This document shows positions 19,894 through 28,110 of a DNA stretch of 64,000 nt, piece by piece. Position numbers and translations under genes: made by a program. The notes under the pieces were generated by a model, which saw only the letters and a program-made list of their open reading frames with translations, searched no databases and was not told the origin of the DNA. The stretch is taken from assembly GCA_963791325.1 (NCBI GenBank), contig CAWBRU010000023.1, positions 1 through 64,000 of the forward strand. The letters run 5' to 3'. This stretch comes from JBEVJK01 sp963791325 (GTDB lineage: Bacteria > Pseudomonadota > Alphaproteobacteria > Rhizobiales > Rhizobiaceae). Positions within the stretch are counted from its first letter, which is position 1; each line of letters begins with the position of its first letter.

Positions 19894-20242
19894 GACCGTG
19901 CTACGTCGCCGGCGACCTGGCCGATTGGCTCTCGGACAGAGAAATCGATCACATCCGTGGCGCACCCAGCCACCCCCAGACCCAGGGCAAGATCGAACGC
20001 TGGCACCAGACGCTGAAGAACCGCATCCTGCTCGAAAACTACTTCCTGCCAGGCGATCTCGAAGCCCAGATCGCAGCCTTCGTCGAGCACTACAATCATC
20101 GGCGCTATCACGAGAGCCTCGACAATCTCACGCCCGCCGACGTCTACTTCGGGCGCGGCCAGACCATTCTGCTGCAACGAGAAAGGATCAAGCGAAAGAC
20201 CATCGAACAGCGGCGCTTGCACCATCGCAAGGCCGCCGCCTA
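19894..20242 (+). pseudogene. IS3-family transposase OrfB, 3' part
   Basis: The sequence resumes the split gene with GPCYVAGDLADWL, then IRGAPSHPQTQGKIERWHQT, the third catalytic acidic region (DDE glutamate in GKIERW), and YNHRRYHESLDNLTPADVYFG, typical of IS3 OrfB C-termini. It ends RRLHHRKAAA. Without the nested element the two parts join in register apart from the base slips in the 5' part. Confidence 0.87.
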
Positions 20243-20729
20243 AAATGACAACCGAGATGGGCCAGAGCCTCCACTAAATCAGCCCGCCAGTTGTCTCAAA
20301 ATCCCTGACGACGGACAGTGGGAAAAGCCGAGCAGGCGCTGCGTGAGGCGCGACTGGTGATCTGCGCCCGCAAGGAGGCGGTAGCCGCAAGATGATCGTT
20401 TAGGACCTGCTCGTCGTGCGGCAGCCACTTTCGCGCCGCGAGCCGACCCGTGAAGGGGTTGGACGCTCACTGACCCCTTTTCGACGGGCACGCCGACCGC
20501 GACCGGAGAGCGGCTCGCGTAGCGCTCTGAAACTAGTCGCAGCAAGGGCTTGAAAGGTCTGCGTAACCAGAGTTCGGCTGGGACCTCGTTCAGTTGAGGT
20601 TTGCAGATTGGCAGTCTCCGTCAGTATGGTGAAGACCATATCGTGCAGTCGGTGCTGGCCGGCGATTTGCGCGCTCGCTATTCGGCAAGACATTCGGCGT
20701 GCGATAAGTGCGAAGTAGCTACCTTGGTA
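20243..20729. other. Intergenic stretch with the presumed right end of the IS3 element
   Basis: The first 80 bases probably include the right terminal repeat of the IS3 element (around TGTCTCAAAATCCCTGAC at 20293-20310). I see no convincing gene, RNA or repeat in the remaining 400 bases. Confidence 0.4.
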
Positions 20730-21338
20730 TCATTTCGGCGGCTCGCGCTTGTCTAGCAACATTGCCCTCCACTCAGCCAACTCATCTGCCTGCTTCTCTC
20801 GCTCGGCATCACTCGGCATTTCCTCATAGTAGTCAAGGTAGTCGTCCATTAACTGTTGGTCGTGCTCGTCCGATAACAACTGGTCGCGCTCCTTCGCTAA
20901 CCGGTCCGCTAATCGCCTGAGAAGAACATCCTCGGGAATGACGTTCTCGTCGTGTTGCGCCATCTTCTGAAACGGAACGGGGTCGTTGTCGTTCAGTTTC
21001 GGATGATCGACCGGCGCATCCCCCCCTGTGGCTCGTGCATTGTCTATCTTGGGTTGCCCGGCCTCTTCTTTCTCGATCCTTGCGAGTGTGGCTCGGATGT
21101 CGATGTCGGGGTACAGCTTCTCGACTGCGGGTATAGCAAAGGCCTTGGGCGCGAAGCCGGGGAGGGGAACCAGTTGCTTTTTCTTGTAGGTGCGGTGGAG
21201 AGTTTCACGCCTGATGCCCCACACCTTAGCCAGCTGCCACAGGTATATGATGTCCGTAGCTAGCGACGTGCGAGGCTTGCGAGGCTTGCGCTTCTTTAAC
21301 GCCCGGGCTGTGGCATCTGGTTTGGGTTCTTCTGTCAT
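20730..21338 (-). CDS. Hypothetical protein with a putative helix-turn-helix
   Basis: This 202-residue protein is not one I recognise. A lysine/arginine-rich N-terminus (KKRKPRKPRTSLA) leads into LWQLAKVWGIRRETLHRTYK, which looks like a helix-turn-helix for picking a partner or DNA site. The rest is charged and probably helical (KEEAG..., LADRLAKERDQLLSDEHDQQ). Codon use is less GC-rich than in neighbouring core genes, and it sits next to the IS cluster and an AT-richer spacer. An accessory, phage- or plasmid-derived regulator is a reasonable guess. Confidence 0.6.
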   Translation of the reverse strand: MTEEPKPDATARALKKRKPRKPRTSLATDIIYLWQLAKVWGIRRETLHRTYKKKQLVPLPGFAPKAFAIPAVEKLYPDIDIRATLARIEKEEAGQPKIDNARATGGDAPVDHPKLNDNDPVPFQKMAQHDENVIPEDVLLRRLADRLAKERDQLLSDEHDQQLMDDYLDYYEEMPSDAEREKQADELAEWRAMLLDKREPPK

Positions 21339-21434
21339 CTGGCAATAATATGCGAAGGGCGGGCAACATGTCCAAGCTGGGAATGGAATGATGGTTGGCT
21401 ATCCAAGATGTTAAAAATATCTAACGAAATCAAT

Positions 21435-21444
21435 CGTGTACACG
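21435..21444. promoter_or_regulatory. Perfect palindrome CGTGTACACG in an AT-rich spacer
   Basis: A 10-base perfect palindrome lies in the AT-rich gap between the hypothetical gene and the ferredoxin-like gene, 76 bp before the latter's start. It may be a repressor site for either gene. No further copies were noticed. Confidence 0.35.
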
Positions 21445-21510
21445 TGATTTGTATCATCCACAAGGAAGTCTGGCGCAGCGCCTTCTCCGGCCCGCCGAGG
21501 CGGCGCTAGC

Positions 21511-22233
21511 ATGGCCACCGATGCGCTTCTTACCGCAGTCGCCGAGGCGCTCGCCGCCAGCGGCCTGATCGTGCGCGGCGGCTTCGATTTCGCGGCGGGC
21601 GAAGAGGCCCCGCCCGCCGCGGACGGGCGGCCGGCCGCCGCCGTGGTCCTGGTCGGGCAGGCAGGCGCTGCGCCCTGGCCGCATTTCAGCGCCTGGCTCG
21701 CGCGCCAGCCGGGCGGCGGGCCCGACAACCCGCTCGACCGCTGGGCGCGCGCGGTGATCGGCGAGGTCGCCGGCGTTCACGGCGCGCGGGCGGTGTCGCC
21801 CTCCGACCGGCCTTATCTGCCCTTCCAGAGCTGGGCGATGCGCGCCGAGGGGCTGCGTCCCTCGCCGCTCGGCATCCTGATGCATCCGCGCTACGGGCTC
21901 TGGCATGCCTATCGCGGGGCGCTGTTGTTTGCCGAGCCGCTCGGGCTGGCCCGGCCCGCAGCCGCCGCGCATCTTTGCGACGCCTGTCCCGACAAGCCGT
22001 GCCGGAGCGGCTGCCCGGCGGCGGCCCATGCCGCGCCGCAGTTCGACCATGCCGGCTGCCTCGCGCACGTGCGCGCAGAGGGCGGGCGCGTTTGCCGCCT
22101 GGACGGCTGCGCTGACCGCAATGCCTGCCCGCATGGCCTGGCGTTCCGCTACCCGGCGGAGGTCCAGGCGTTCCACATGGCCGCGTTCGCCGGCGTGGAG
22201 CTCGAAGATCCCCGGCGAAATCACGCGGTGTGA
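21511..22233 (+). CDS. Cysteine-rich ferredoxin-like protein
   Basis: This 240-residue protein has a cysteine-rich C-terminal third: CDACPDKPCRSGCP (about residues 155-168), then C at AGCLAHV, CRLDGCADRNACPHG. The spacing suggests one or two iron-sulfur clusters of the [4Fe-4S] type. The N-terminal part (residues 1-140) resembles a conserved rhizobial family of unknown role with PYLPFQSWAMRAEGLRPSPLG. It is not QueG. A strong hairpin follows the stop codon. Redox partner or cluster-carrying function is inferred only from the cysteines. Confidence 0.7.
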   Translation: MATDALLTAVAEALAASGLIVRGGFDFAAGEEAPPAADGRPAAAVVLVGQAGAAPWPHFSAWLARQPGGGPDNPLDRWARAVIGEVAGVHGARAVSPSDRPYLPFQSWAMRAEGLRPSPLGILMHPRYGLWHAYRGALLFAEPLGLARPAAAAHLCDACPDKPCRSGCPAAAHAAPQFDHAGCLAHVRAEGGRVCRLDGCADRNACPHGLAFRYPAEVQAFHMAAFAGVELEDPRRNHAV

Positions 22234-22255
22234 TTCAACAAACGCCGGAAACTGA

Positions 22256-22286
22256 CCGGCCGGCTCGGCGCTGCCGAACCGGCCGG
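22256..22286. terminator. Strong hairpin between convergent genes
   Basis: Arms of 12 paired bases (CCGGCCGG and TCGG on the left, CCGA and CCGGCCGG on the right) with one C-A mismatch enclose a five-base loop. It lies just after the plus-strand ferredoxin-like gene and beyond the end of the minus-strand PF03640-like gene, so it could stop transcription from both sides. No clear U-run is visible. Confidence 0.55.
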
Positions 22287-22364
22287 ACCTGGCTGACGGA
22301 CCGCGAAGCAATCACCCGCCGCTTCGCCGGGCGCCGGCCTGGGGTGCCAGCTTCTGTCCAGCCT

Positions 22365-22745
22365 TCAATCCGCTTTGACGACGTGCCAGGCGCCGCCTTT
22401 GCCGTCGCCCATCACGTCGCCGGCCTTCTTGTCGTCGACGAAGGTGTAGACGGGCTTGCCGTCATAGGCCCACATCGCCGAGCCGTCCTTGCGCTTGACG
22501 ACCGACCATTCCCCTTCCGCCTTGGCATCGGCGGCGGCCTTGTAGGGCGGCCAGGCGAGGGCGCACTTGTCGTAGCAATTCGACTTGTCCTTGCCGTCCT
22601 TGTCGAAGGTGTAGAGCGTCATGCCCTTGGCATCGACGTAAACCTTGCCCGCCGACGTCTCCATCGTCTTTACCGGTTCCTCGGCAAGCGCGGCGGTCAC
22701 GCCGCCGGCCGCCAATGCTGCCAGAGCGATTGCAATCCTCGTCAT
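22365..22745 (-). CDS. Secreted PF03640-like (COG4315) repeat protein
   Basis: This 126-residue protein has a Sec signal peptide (cleavage near ALAEEP) followed by two copies of the family repeat. The first is GKVYVDAKGMTLYTFDKDG...SNCYDKCALAWPPY and the second is GSAMWAYDGKPVYTFVDDKKAGD. The WPP and YTF signatures and the cysteine pair (CYDKC) are typical of this 'secreted repeat of unknown function' group, found as small periplasmic or lipoprotein forms. The biochemical role is unknown. It has its own transcription unit before the DUF815 gene. Confidence 0.85.
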   Translation of the reverse strand: MTRIAIALAALAAGGVTAALAEEPVKTMETSAGKVYVDAKGMTLYTFDKDGKDKSNCYDKCALAWPPYKAAADAKAEGEWSVVKRKDGSAMWAYDGKPVYTFVDDKKAGDVMGDGKGGAWHVVKAD

Positions 22746-22854
22746 CGTTCAGCTCTCCCTTGCACCTACCAAACAGAGGCATCGCCCACGCAAACGACCG
22801 AACCGGAGGGATTCGTCCCGGCATTGAAAATTTTTTGTCCGAAGGCTTGCGCCG

Positions 22855-23754
22855 CTACCCGCTACTCGCTGTTTCCAGCTTCTGCCCCAGCCGCCCCGCC
22901 AGATCCTGAACGAACTGCCAGGCGACGCGGCCCGAGCGGCCGCCGCGGGTCGTTGCCCATTCCAGTGCCTCGGCGCGCAGCCGCTCGTGGTCGATGGCGA
23001 GGCCGAAATGGCCGGCATAGCCGTCGATCATCGCCAGATAGTCGTCCTGCGAGCATTTGTGGAAGCCGAGCCATAGCCCGAAGCGGTCGGACAGCGACAC
23101 CTTTTCCTCGACCGCCTCGGACGGGTTGATCGCCGTCGAGCGCTCATTGTCGATCATGTCGCGCGGCAGCAGGTGCCGGCGGTTCGAAGTGGCGTAGAAG
23201 ACGACGTTGTCGGGGCGCCCTTCGACGCCGCCTTCCAGCGCCGCCTTCAGCGACTTGTAGGAGGTGTCGTCATGGTCGAACGACAGGTCGTCGCAAAACA
23301 GCACGAAGCGGAACGGTGCGGCCTTCAGGATGGCCATCAGCTGCGGCAGCGTGCCGACGTCCTCGCGGTGGATCTCGATCAGCTTGAGCGGCTCGCCGGA
23401 ACTGCGCTCCGCATTGATCGCCGCATGCACCGCCTTGACCAGCGACGATTTGCCCATGCCTCTGGCGCCCCACAGCAGCGCATTGTTGGCAGGCAGGCCG
23501 GCGGCGAACCGCCGGGTATTGTCCAACAGGATGTCGCGGACATGCTCGACCGCCCGGATCAGCTCCAAGGCTACCCGGTTGACCCGCGGCACCGGATCGA
23601 GCGACACGGTTTCGGCGTTCCACACGAAGCAATCGGCCGCGGTCAGGTCGGCCGGGCGGGGTGCGGCCGGCGTCAGCCGCTCGACCGCTGCGATCAGCCG
23701 CTCGAGCTTGGCCTCGAGCCCGGCCGGCATGGTCTCGTCCTTGGCAGCGGGCAT
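22855..23754 (-). CDS. DUF815-family ATP-binding protein
   Basis: This 299-residue AAA-like ATPase has an N-terminal helical segment (LEAKLERLIAAVERL) and Walker A GARGMGKSS at about residue 90. Walker B-like FVLFCDDLSFD follows at about 150, sensor-type VVFYATSNRRHL at about 180, and a C-terminal lid domain. These features and the length match the DUF815 family, which is conserved in proteobacteria and lacks an established function. ATG 23754 was chosen over an upstream ATG because AAGGAGAG lies 6 bases before it. It is divergent from yajC-secDF, its usual neighbour in rhizobia as far as I know. Confidence 0.85.
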   Translation of the reverse strand: MPAAKDETMPAGLEAKLERLIAAVERLTPAAPRPADLTAADCFVWNAETVSLDPVPRVNRVALELIRAVEHVRDILLDNTRRFAAGLPANNALLWGARGMGKSSLVKAVHAAINAERSSGEPLKLIEIHREDVGTLPQLMAILKAAPFRFVLFCDDLSFDHDDTSYKSLKAALEGGVEGRPDNVVFYATSNRRHLLPRDMIDNERSTAINPSEAVEEKVSLSDRFGLWLGFHKCSQDDYLAMIDGYAGHFGLAIDHERLRAEALEWATTRGGRSGRVAWQFVQDLAGRLGQKLETASSG

Positions 23755-23903
23755 CGGCGCTCTCCTTGCGGTCGCGACCTGCTCTAACACGCCGGAATCC
23801 GGCGCGGAAGCAGGGCGCAGACGCAGTTGCATTGACAGCGCCAGCGACTATATTCCGCCCACCTTTTCGGGCCGCGCGCCTGCCGCCATTCTCGGGAGCC
23901 ACC

Positions 23904-24242
23904 ATGTTCGTCACTCCGGCCTATGCCCAGACCGCAGGCGCTACGCCCGATATGCTGATCAGCGTTTTGCCGTTTGTCCTGATTTTCGTAATCATGTATT
24001 TTCTCATCATCAGGCCGCAGCGCACGCAGCTGAAGAAGCGGACCGAGATGCTGTCGGCCATCCGCCGCGGCGACACCGTGGTCACCGGCGGCGGCCTGAT
24101 CGGGAAGGTCACCCGGGTCATCGACGACAACGAACTCGAGGTCGATCTCGGCGGCGGCACCAAGGTCACGGCGGTGCGCTCGACAATTTCCGAGGTGCGG
24201 GTGAGAGGCGAGCCGGTCGCCAATCAGAACGCCAAGAAATAA
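23904..24242 (+). CDS. yajC: Sec translocon accessory subunit YajC
   Basis: This 112-residue protein has one N-terminal membrane helix (PFVLIFVIMYFLIIRPQ) followed by the conserved cytosolic part RRGDTVVTGGGLIGKVTRV. These are the defining features of YajC. YajC associates with SecDF and the SecYEG channel in the inner membrane. secDF begins 51 bp downstream on the same strand. Confidence 0.95.
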   Translation: MFVTPAYAQTAGATPDMLISVLPFVLIFVIMYFLIIRPQRTQLKKRTEMLSAIRRGDTVVTGGGLIGKVTRVIDDNELEVDLGGGTKVTAVRSTISEVRVRGEPVANQNAKK

Positions 24243-24293
24243 CCGCAATCGAGGCAGAACCGGAGCTTTCGCCCAGTCCATGAGGCAGGATTA

Positions 24294-26860
24294 GTGCTTT
24301 ATTTCTCACCCTGGAAGACGTTCGGGATCTGGCTCATCGTCGGCATCGGCATCCTGTTCACGCTTCCCAACATGCTGCCCCAATCGGTGCTGGCGTCATT
24401 CCCGCATTGGCTGCCCCGGAAGACGCTGACGCTCGGGCTCGACTTGCAGGGCGGCTCCCACATCCTGCTGGCGGTCGACCGCCAGGATTTGATCGACGAG
24501 CGGCTGCAGGCCACGCGCGACGATATCCGGACGCTGCTGCGCGACGCCAAGATCGGCTACACCGGGCTCTCCGGCAGCAATCGGACCGTGCAGGTGCGCA
24601 TCCGCGAGGCCAACGAGGTCGACAAGGCCAAGGACGCGCTGGAAATCGCTGATCCAGCCGATCTCGTCGGGCGTGTTCGGCGCCGGCCGGGTGGAGGAAA
24701 TTGACGCTGGACGAGCCGGAGCCCGGCCTGCTGCGCTACACCTTGACCGACCAGGGCATCAACTATCGCATCAGCGCCGCCGTCACCCAGTCGATCGAAG
24801 TGATCGGCCGGCGCGTCAACGAACTCGGCACGACCGAGCCGATCATCCAGCGCCAGGGCTCCGACCGCATCCTGGTCCAGGTGCCGGGCCTGCAGGATCC
24901 GAAGCGGCTCAAGGAGATTCTCGGCCAGACCGCCAAGCTCACCTTCCAGATGGTCGACCAGTCGGTGCCGGTCCAGGAAGCCATCGACAGGCGGCCGCCG
25001 GCAGGCTCGTCGGTCTCTATTCGACGGACGATCCGCCGGTGCCCTACCTGATCGAGGATCGGGTGATCGTGTCGGGCGAGAATCTCGATCGACGCCCAGG
25101 CGACCTTCGACCAGCGCACCAACGAGCCCGTCGTGTCCTTCCGTTTCGATGCCAAGGGCGCCCAGCGCTTCGGCCAGGCGACGCAGCAGAATGTCGGCCG
25201 CCTGTTCGCCATCATCCTCGACAAGCAGGTGATCTCGGCGCCGCAGATCCGCGAGCCGATCCTGGGCGGCACCGGCCAGATCTCCGGCAACTTCACGGCC
25301 GAGATCGGCCAACGATCTGGCGGTGCTGCTGCGCGCCGGCGCCTTGCCGGCCGACCTGACCATCGTCGAGGAGCGCACGGTCGGCCCGAGCCTCGGCGCC
25401 GATTCGATCAGCGCCGGCAAGTTCGCCTCGGTCGTCGCCGGCATCCTGGTCGTCGGCTTCATGCTCGTCGCCTACGGCACGCTCGGCCTGATCGCCAACA
25501 TCGCGCTGGCCGCCAACGTGGCGCTGATCATCGCCATCCTGTCGATCCTCGGCGCGACGCTGACCATGCCCGGCATCGCCGGTATCGTGCTGACCGTCGG
25601 CATGGCGGTCGACTCCAACGTCATCATCTATCGAGCGCGTGCGCGAGGAGCGCCGGCTGGGCCGCTCGCTCGTGCAGTCGCTCGATTCCGGCTTCTCGCG
25701 GGCCTTGGCGACGATCGTCGACGCCAATTTCACGACCTTCATCGCCGCCGTCATCCTGTTCTATCTCGGATCCGGTCCGGTCCGCGGCTTCGCAGTGACG
25801 CTGGCGATCGGCATCGTGACGACCGTGTTCACCGCCTTCACGCTCACCCGCTGGCTGATCGCGGTGTGGCTCGGCGGATGCGGCCGAAGGAACTGCCGCA
25901 GGGGCTGTTCCGGATGGTGCCCGACGACACCCGCATCCCGTTTATGTCGTGGCGCAAATATGCCTTCACGCTGTCGGCGGCGCCTCGATCGCCTCGATGA
26001 TCCTGTTCTTCACCGTCGAGATGAACTACGGCATCGACTTCCGCGGCGGCTCCTCGATCGAGGTGCAGGCCAAGGGCGGCGCGGCCGAATTCGGGCGACG
26101 TGCGGACGCGGCTCAACGACCTCAACCTCGGTGAGGTTCAGGTGCAGGAATTCGGCTCGCCGCGCGATCTGTTGATCCGCATCGAAGGGCAGGGCGGCGG
26201 CGACAATGCCGAGCAGAGCGCGGTCGAGAAGGTGCGCCTGGCGCTCGAGAGCGACTATGACTTCCGGCGGGTGGAGTCGGTCGGTCCGACGGTGTCGTGC
26301 GAGCTGGCCTTCTACGGCACCATGGGCGTAATCGCCTCGCTGCGTGGCGATGCTCATCTATATCTGGTTCCGGTTCGAATGGCAGTTCGGCCTGGGCGCC
26401 GTGATCGCCACGGTGCACGACGTGACCATGATGGTCGGGCTTTACGTGGTTTCCGGCATTGGAGTTCAACCTGACCAGCATCGCGGCGATCCTGACGATC
26501 GTCGGCTATTCGATCAACGACACGGTCGTCGTCTACGACCGGGTCCGCGAGAATTTGCGCCGCTACAAGAAGATGCCGATCGAGGAACTGCTCGACCTGT
26601 CGATGAACCAGACGCTGTCGCGAACGGTGCTGACCGGCGTCACCACATTGCTCGCCCTGGTCGCGCTCTATCTGTTCGGCGGCGAAGTCATCCGCTCGTT
26701 CACCTTCGCGATGATCTTCGGCATCCTGGTCGGCACCTACTCATCGATCTTCGTCGCCGGTCCGCTGCTCATCCTGTTCCATCTGAGGCCCGGCGAGGCG
26801 GCAGAGGAGAAGAAGGCGAAGGCCGCGTTGCCGACGACCGCGCAGGTCTCGAAACCTTGA
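24294..26860 (+). CDS. secDF: SecDF protein-export fusion protein (frame interrupted about ten times)
   Basis: The roughly 850-residue protein begins SPWKTFGIWLIVGIG and GLDLQGGSHILLAVD (SecD signature). It runs through the P1 periplasmic domain (ISGNFTAE...), SecD transmembrane block VLTVGMAVDSNVIIY and a short linker into the SecF half: MNYGIDFRGGSS, DFRRVESVGPTVS and ILTIVGYSINDTVVVYDRVR. No start codon separates the halves, so SecD and SecF are fused, as in many Hyphomicrobiales. It uses the proton-motive force to pull exported proteins. Start GTG 24294. Single-base slips, mostly extra bases between codons, occur near 24648, 24700, 25090, 25305, 25635, 25875, 25990, 26095, 26346 and 26460. 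An essential gene is unlikely to be truly broken so often. Confidence 0.93.
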
Positions 26861-27255
26861 CCTCGAAGGCCGCCGGCATCGAGATGCGCGCGGCGCATTT
26901 CCCCGGCCGGCCGCCGATCGATGCGTACGGCAATGGCGGTTTCCGCTTCGCCGACATGTCGCATCGCGGCTCGATTCTTTGCCTGCCCTCGGGGGTCTAT
27001 GCCTGGCAGCCGCGTGATCCGGCCGCGATGGGGATCGAAGACTTCGCCGCGGTGGTCGCCGAGGCTCAGGCGATCGAGATCCTGATTTTCGGCAGCGGCG
27101 CCGATCTCGCTCCGGTCGCGCCGCCGCTGCGGGCCGCGCTCAAGGCGGCCCATATTGCCGTCGAGCCGATGTCGACCGGGGCTGCGGTGCGCACCTACAA
27201 CGTCCTGCTCGCTGAGGACCGCGCGGTCGCGGCTGCCCTGATCGCCGTCGCCTGA
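26857..27255 (+). CDS. Mth938-domain (NDUFAF3-like) protein
   Basis: This 132-residue protein contains GIEMRAAHFPGRPPIDAYG, GFRFADMSHRGSILCLPSGVYAW, and IEILIFGSGADLAP, all hallmarks of the Mth938/DUF498 family. That family includes the mitochondrial complex I assembly factor NDUFAF3. The TTG start overlaps the secDF stop codon (TTGA) and gives the usual family N-terminus; ATG 26884 is the alternative. Translational coupling to secDF suggests a link with membrane-protein insertion or complex assembly. Function in bacteria is not settled. Confidence 0.85.
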   Translation: MTSKAAGIEMRAAHFPGRPPIDAYGNGGFRFADMSHRGSILCLPSGVYAWQPRDPAAMGIEDFAAVVAEAQAIEILIFGSGADLAPVAPPLRAALKAAHIAVEPMSTGAAVRTYNVLLAEDRAVAAALIAVA

Positions 27256-27257
27256 CC

Positions 27258-28106
27258 GTGCCGCCGGACGCCGCCTCGGCCCTGCTGGACGCGGTGCGTG
27301 CGGCCGACCGCGACCGCTATCTCTCCGTCCTTTATGCTCCGGAAGCGAGCCGCGCGGCGCTCGCGGCACTCTATGCCTTCAATGCCGAGATCGCCGCCGT
27401 ACGCGACCGTATCCGCGAGCCGCTGCCCGGCGAGATCCGGCTGCAATGGTGGCGCGACGTGCTCGAGGGCCGCAGCCCCGGGGCCGGCCACCCGGTGGCC
27501 GCGGCGCTGCTCGACGTCGTCGAGCGGCATGAACTGCCGGCGGCCACTTTGGTGGCGATGCTCGATGCGCGCATCTTCGACCTCTACGATGATCCGATGC
27601 CGTCGACCAACGACTTGGAAGGCTATTGCGGCGAGACCGCCTCGGCGCTCGTTCAGCTCGCCGCCATGGTGCTCGACCCGCAGCAGGCCCGCACGGTTGC
27701 CGCACTTTCCGGCCATGCCGGGTGCGCCCAGGCGATCGCCGGACTGATCCGGCTGTTGCCGCTCCACCGCGCGCGCGGCCAGTGCTATGTCCCGGCCGAT
27801 ATCCTGGCTGCCGCAGGAACGGACGCTGCGGGCTTCCGCTCCGCCGCCGATCCGCAGGCGGCAGCGCGGGCAGTTGCCGCGATGGCTGCGCTGGGGCGCC
27901 ACCACCTGGCCGCCTTCGCGGCTTCGGCCGCGGGACTGCCCGCATCGCTGCGACCCGCTTTTCTGCCGCTGGCGGTGGTGCCGGGCTATCTGGCCGCGGC
28001 CGACCGCAATCCGGCCGCCGCGCTGGCCCACAGCGTCGGCCTGCCGGAATGGCGCCGGCATACGCTCTTCCTGCGGCGCGCGCTGGTCGGCTTCGGCCGC
28101 AGCTGA
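27258..28106 (+). CDS. Squalene/phytoene synthase-family protein (NDUFAF6-like)
   Basis: This 282-residue protein of the trans-isoprenyl diphosphate synthase fold contains ALYAFNAEIAAVRDRI near residue 36, LQWWRDVLEG, LYDDPMPSTNDLEGYCGETASAL and GLIRLLPLHRARGQCYVP. The aspartate-rich motifs of true squalene/phytoene synthases are weak, which favours the NDUFAF6 (C8orf38)-like branch involved in complex I assembly. GTG start, 2 bases after the previous stop. No hopanoid or carotenoid genes lie nearby. It converges on trmFO with only 4 bp between the stop codons. Confidence 0.8.
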   Translation: MPPDAASALLDAVRAADRDRYLSVLYAPEASRAALAALYAFNAEIAAVRDRIREPLPGEIRLQWWRDVLEGRSPGAGHPVAAALLDVVERHELPAATLVAMLDARIFDLYDDPMPSTNDLEGYCGETASALVQLAAMVLDPQQARTVAALSGHAGCAQAIAGLIRLLPLHRARGQCYVPADILAAAGTDAAGFRSAADPQAAARAVAAMAALGRHHLAAFAASAAGLPASLRPAFLPLAVVPGYLAAADRNPAAALAHSVGLPEWRRHTLFLRRALVGFGRS

Positions 28107-28110
28107 GTTC

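Noticed and set aside
21511..22233. Epoxyqueuosine reductase QueG, suggested by the nearby queA-tgt and the Fe-S cysteines
   Set aside because: Cysteine spacing and the N-terminal domain do not match QueG, and the gene is 11 kb from queA.
27258..28106. Assignment as a true squalene or phytoene synthase
   Set aside because: The aspartate-rich substrate motifs are weak, and the context (secDF, Mth938 protein) fits the NDUFAF6-like branch better; no hopanoid or carotenoid genes are nearby.
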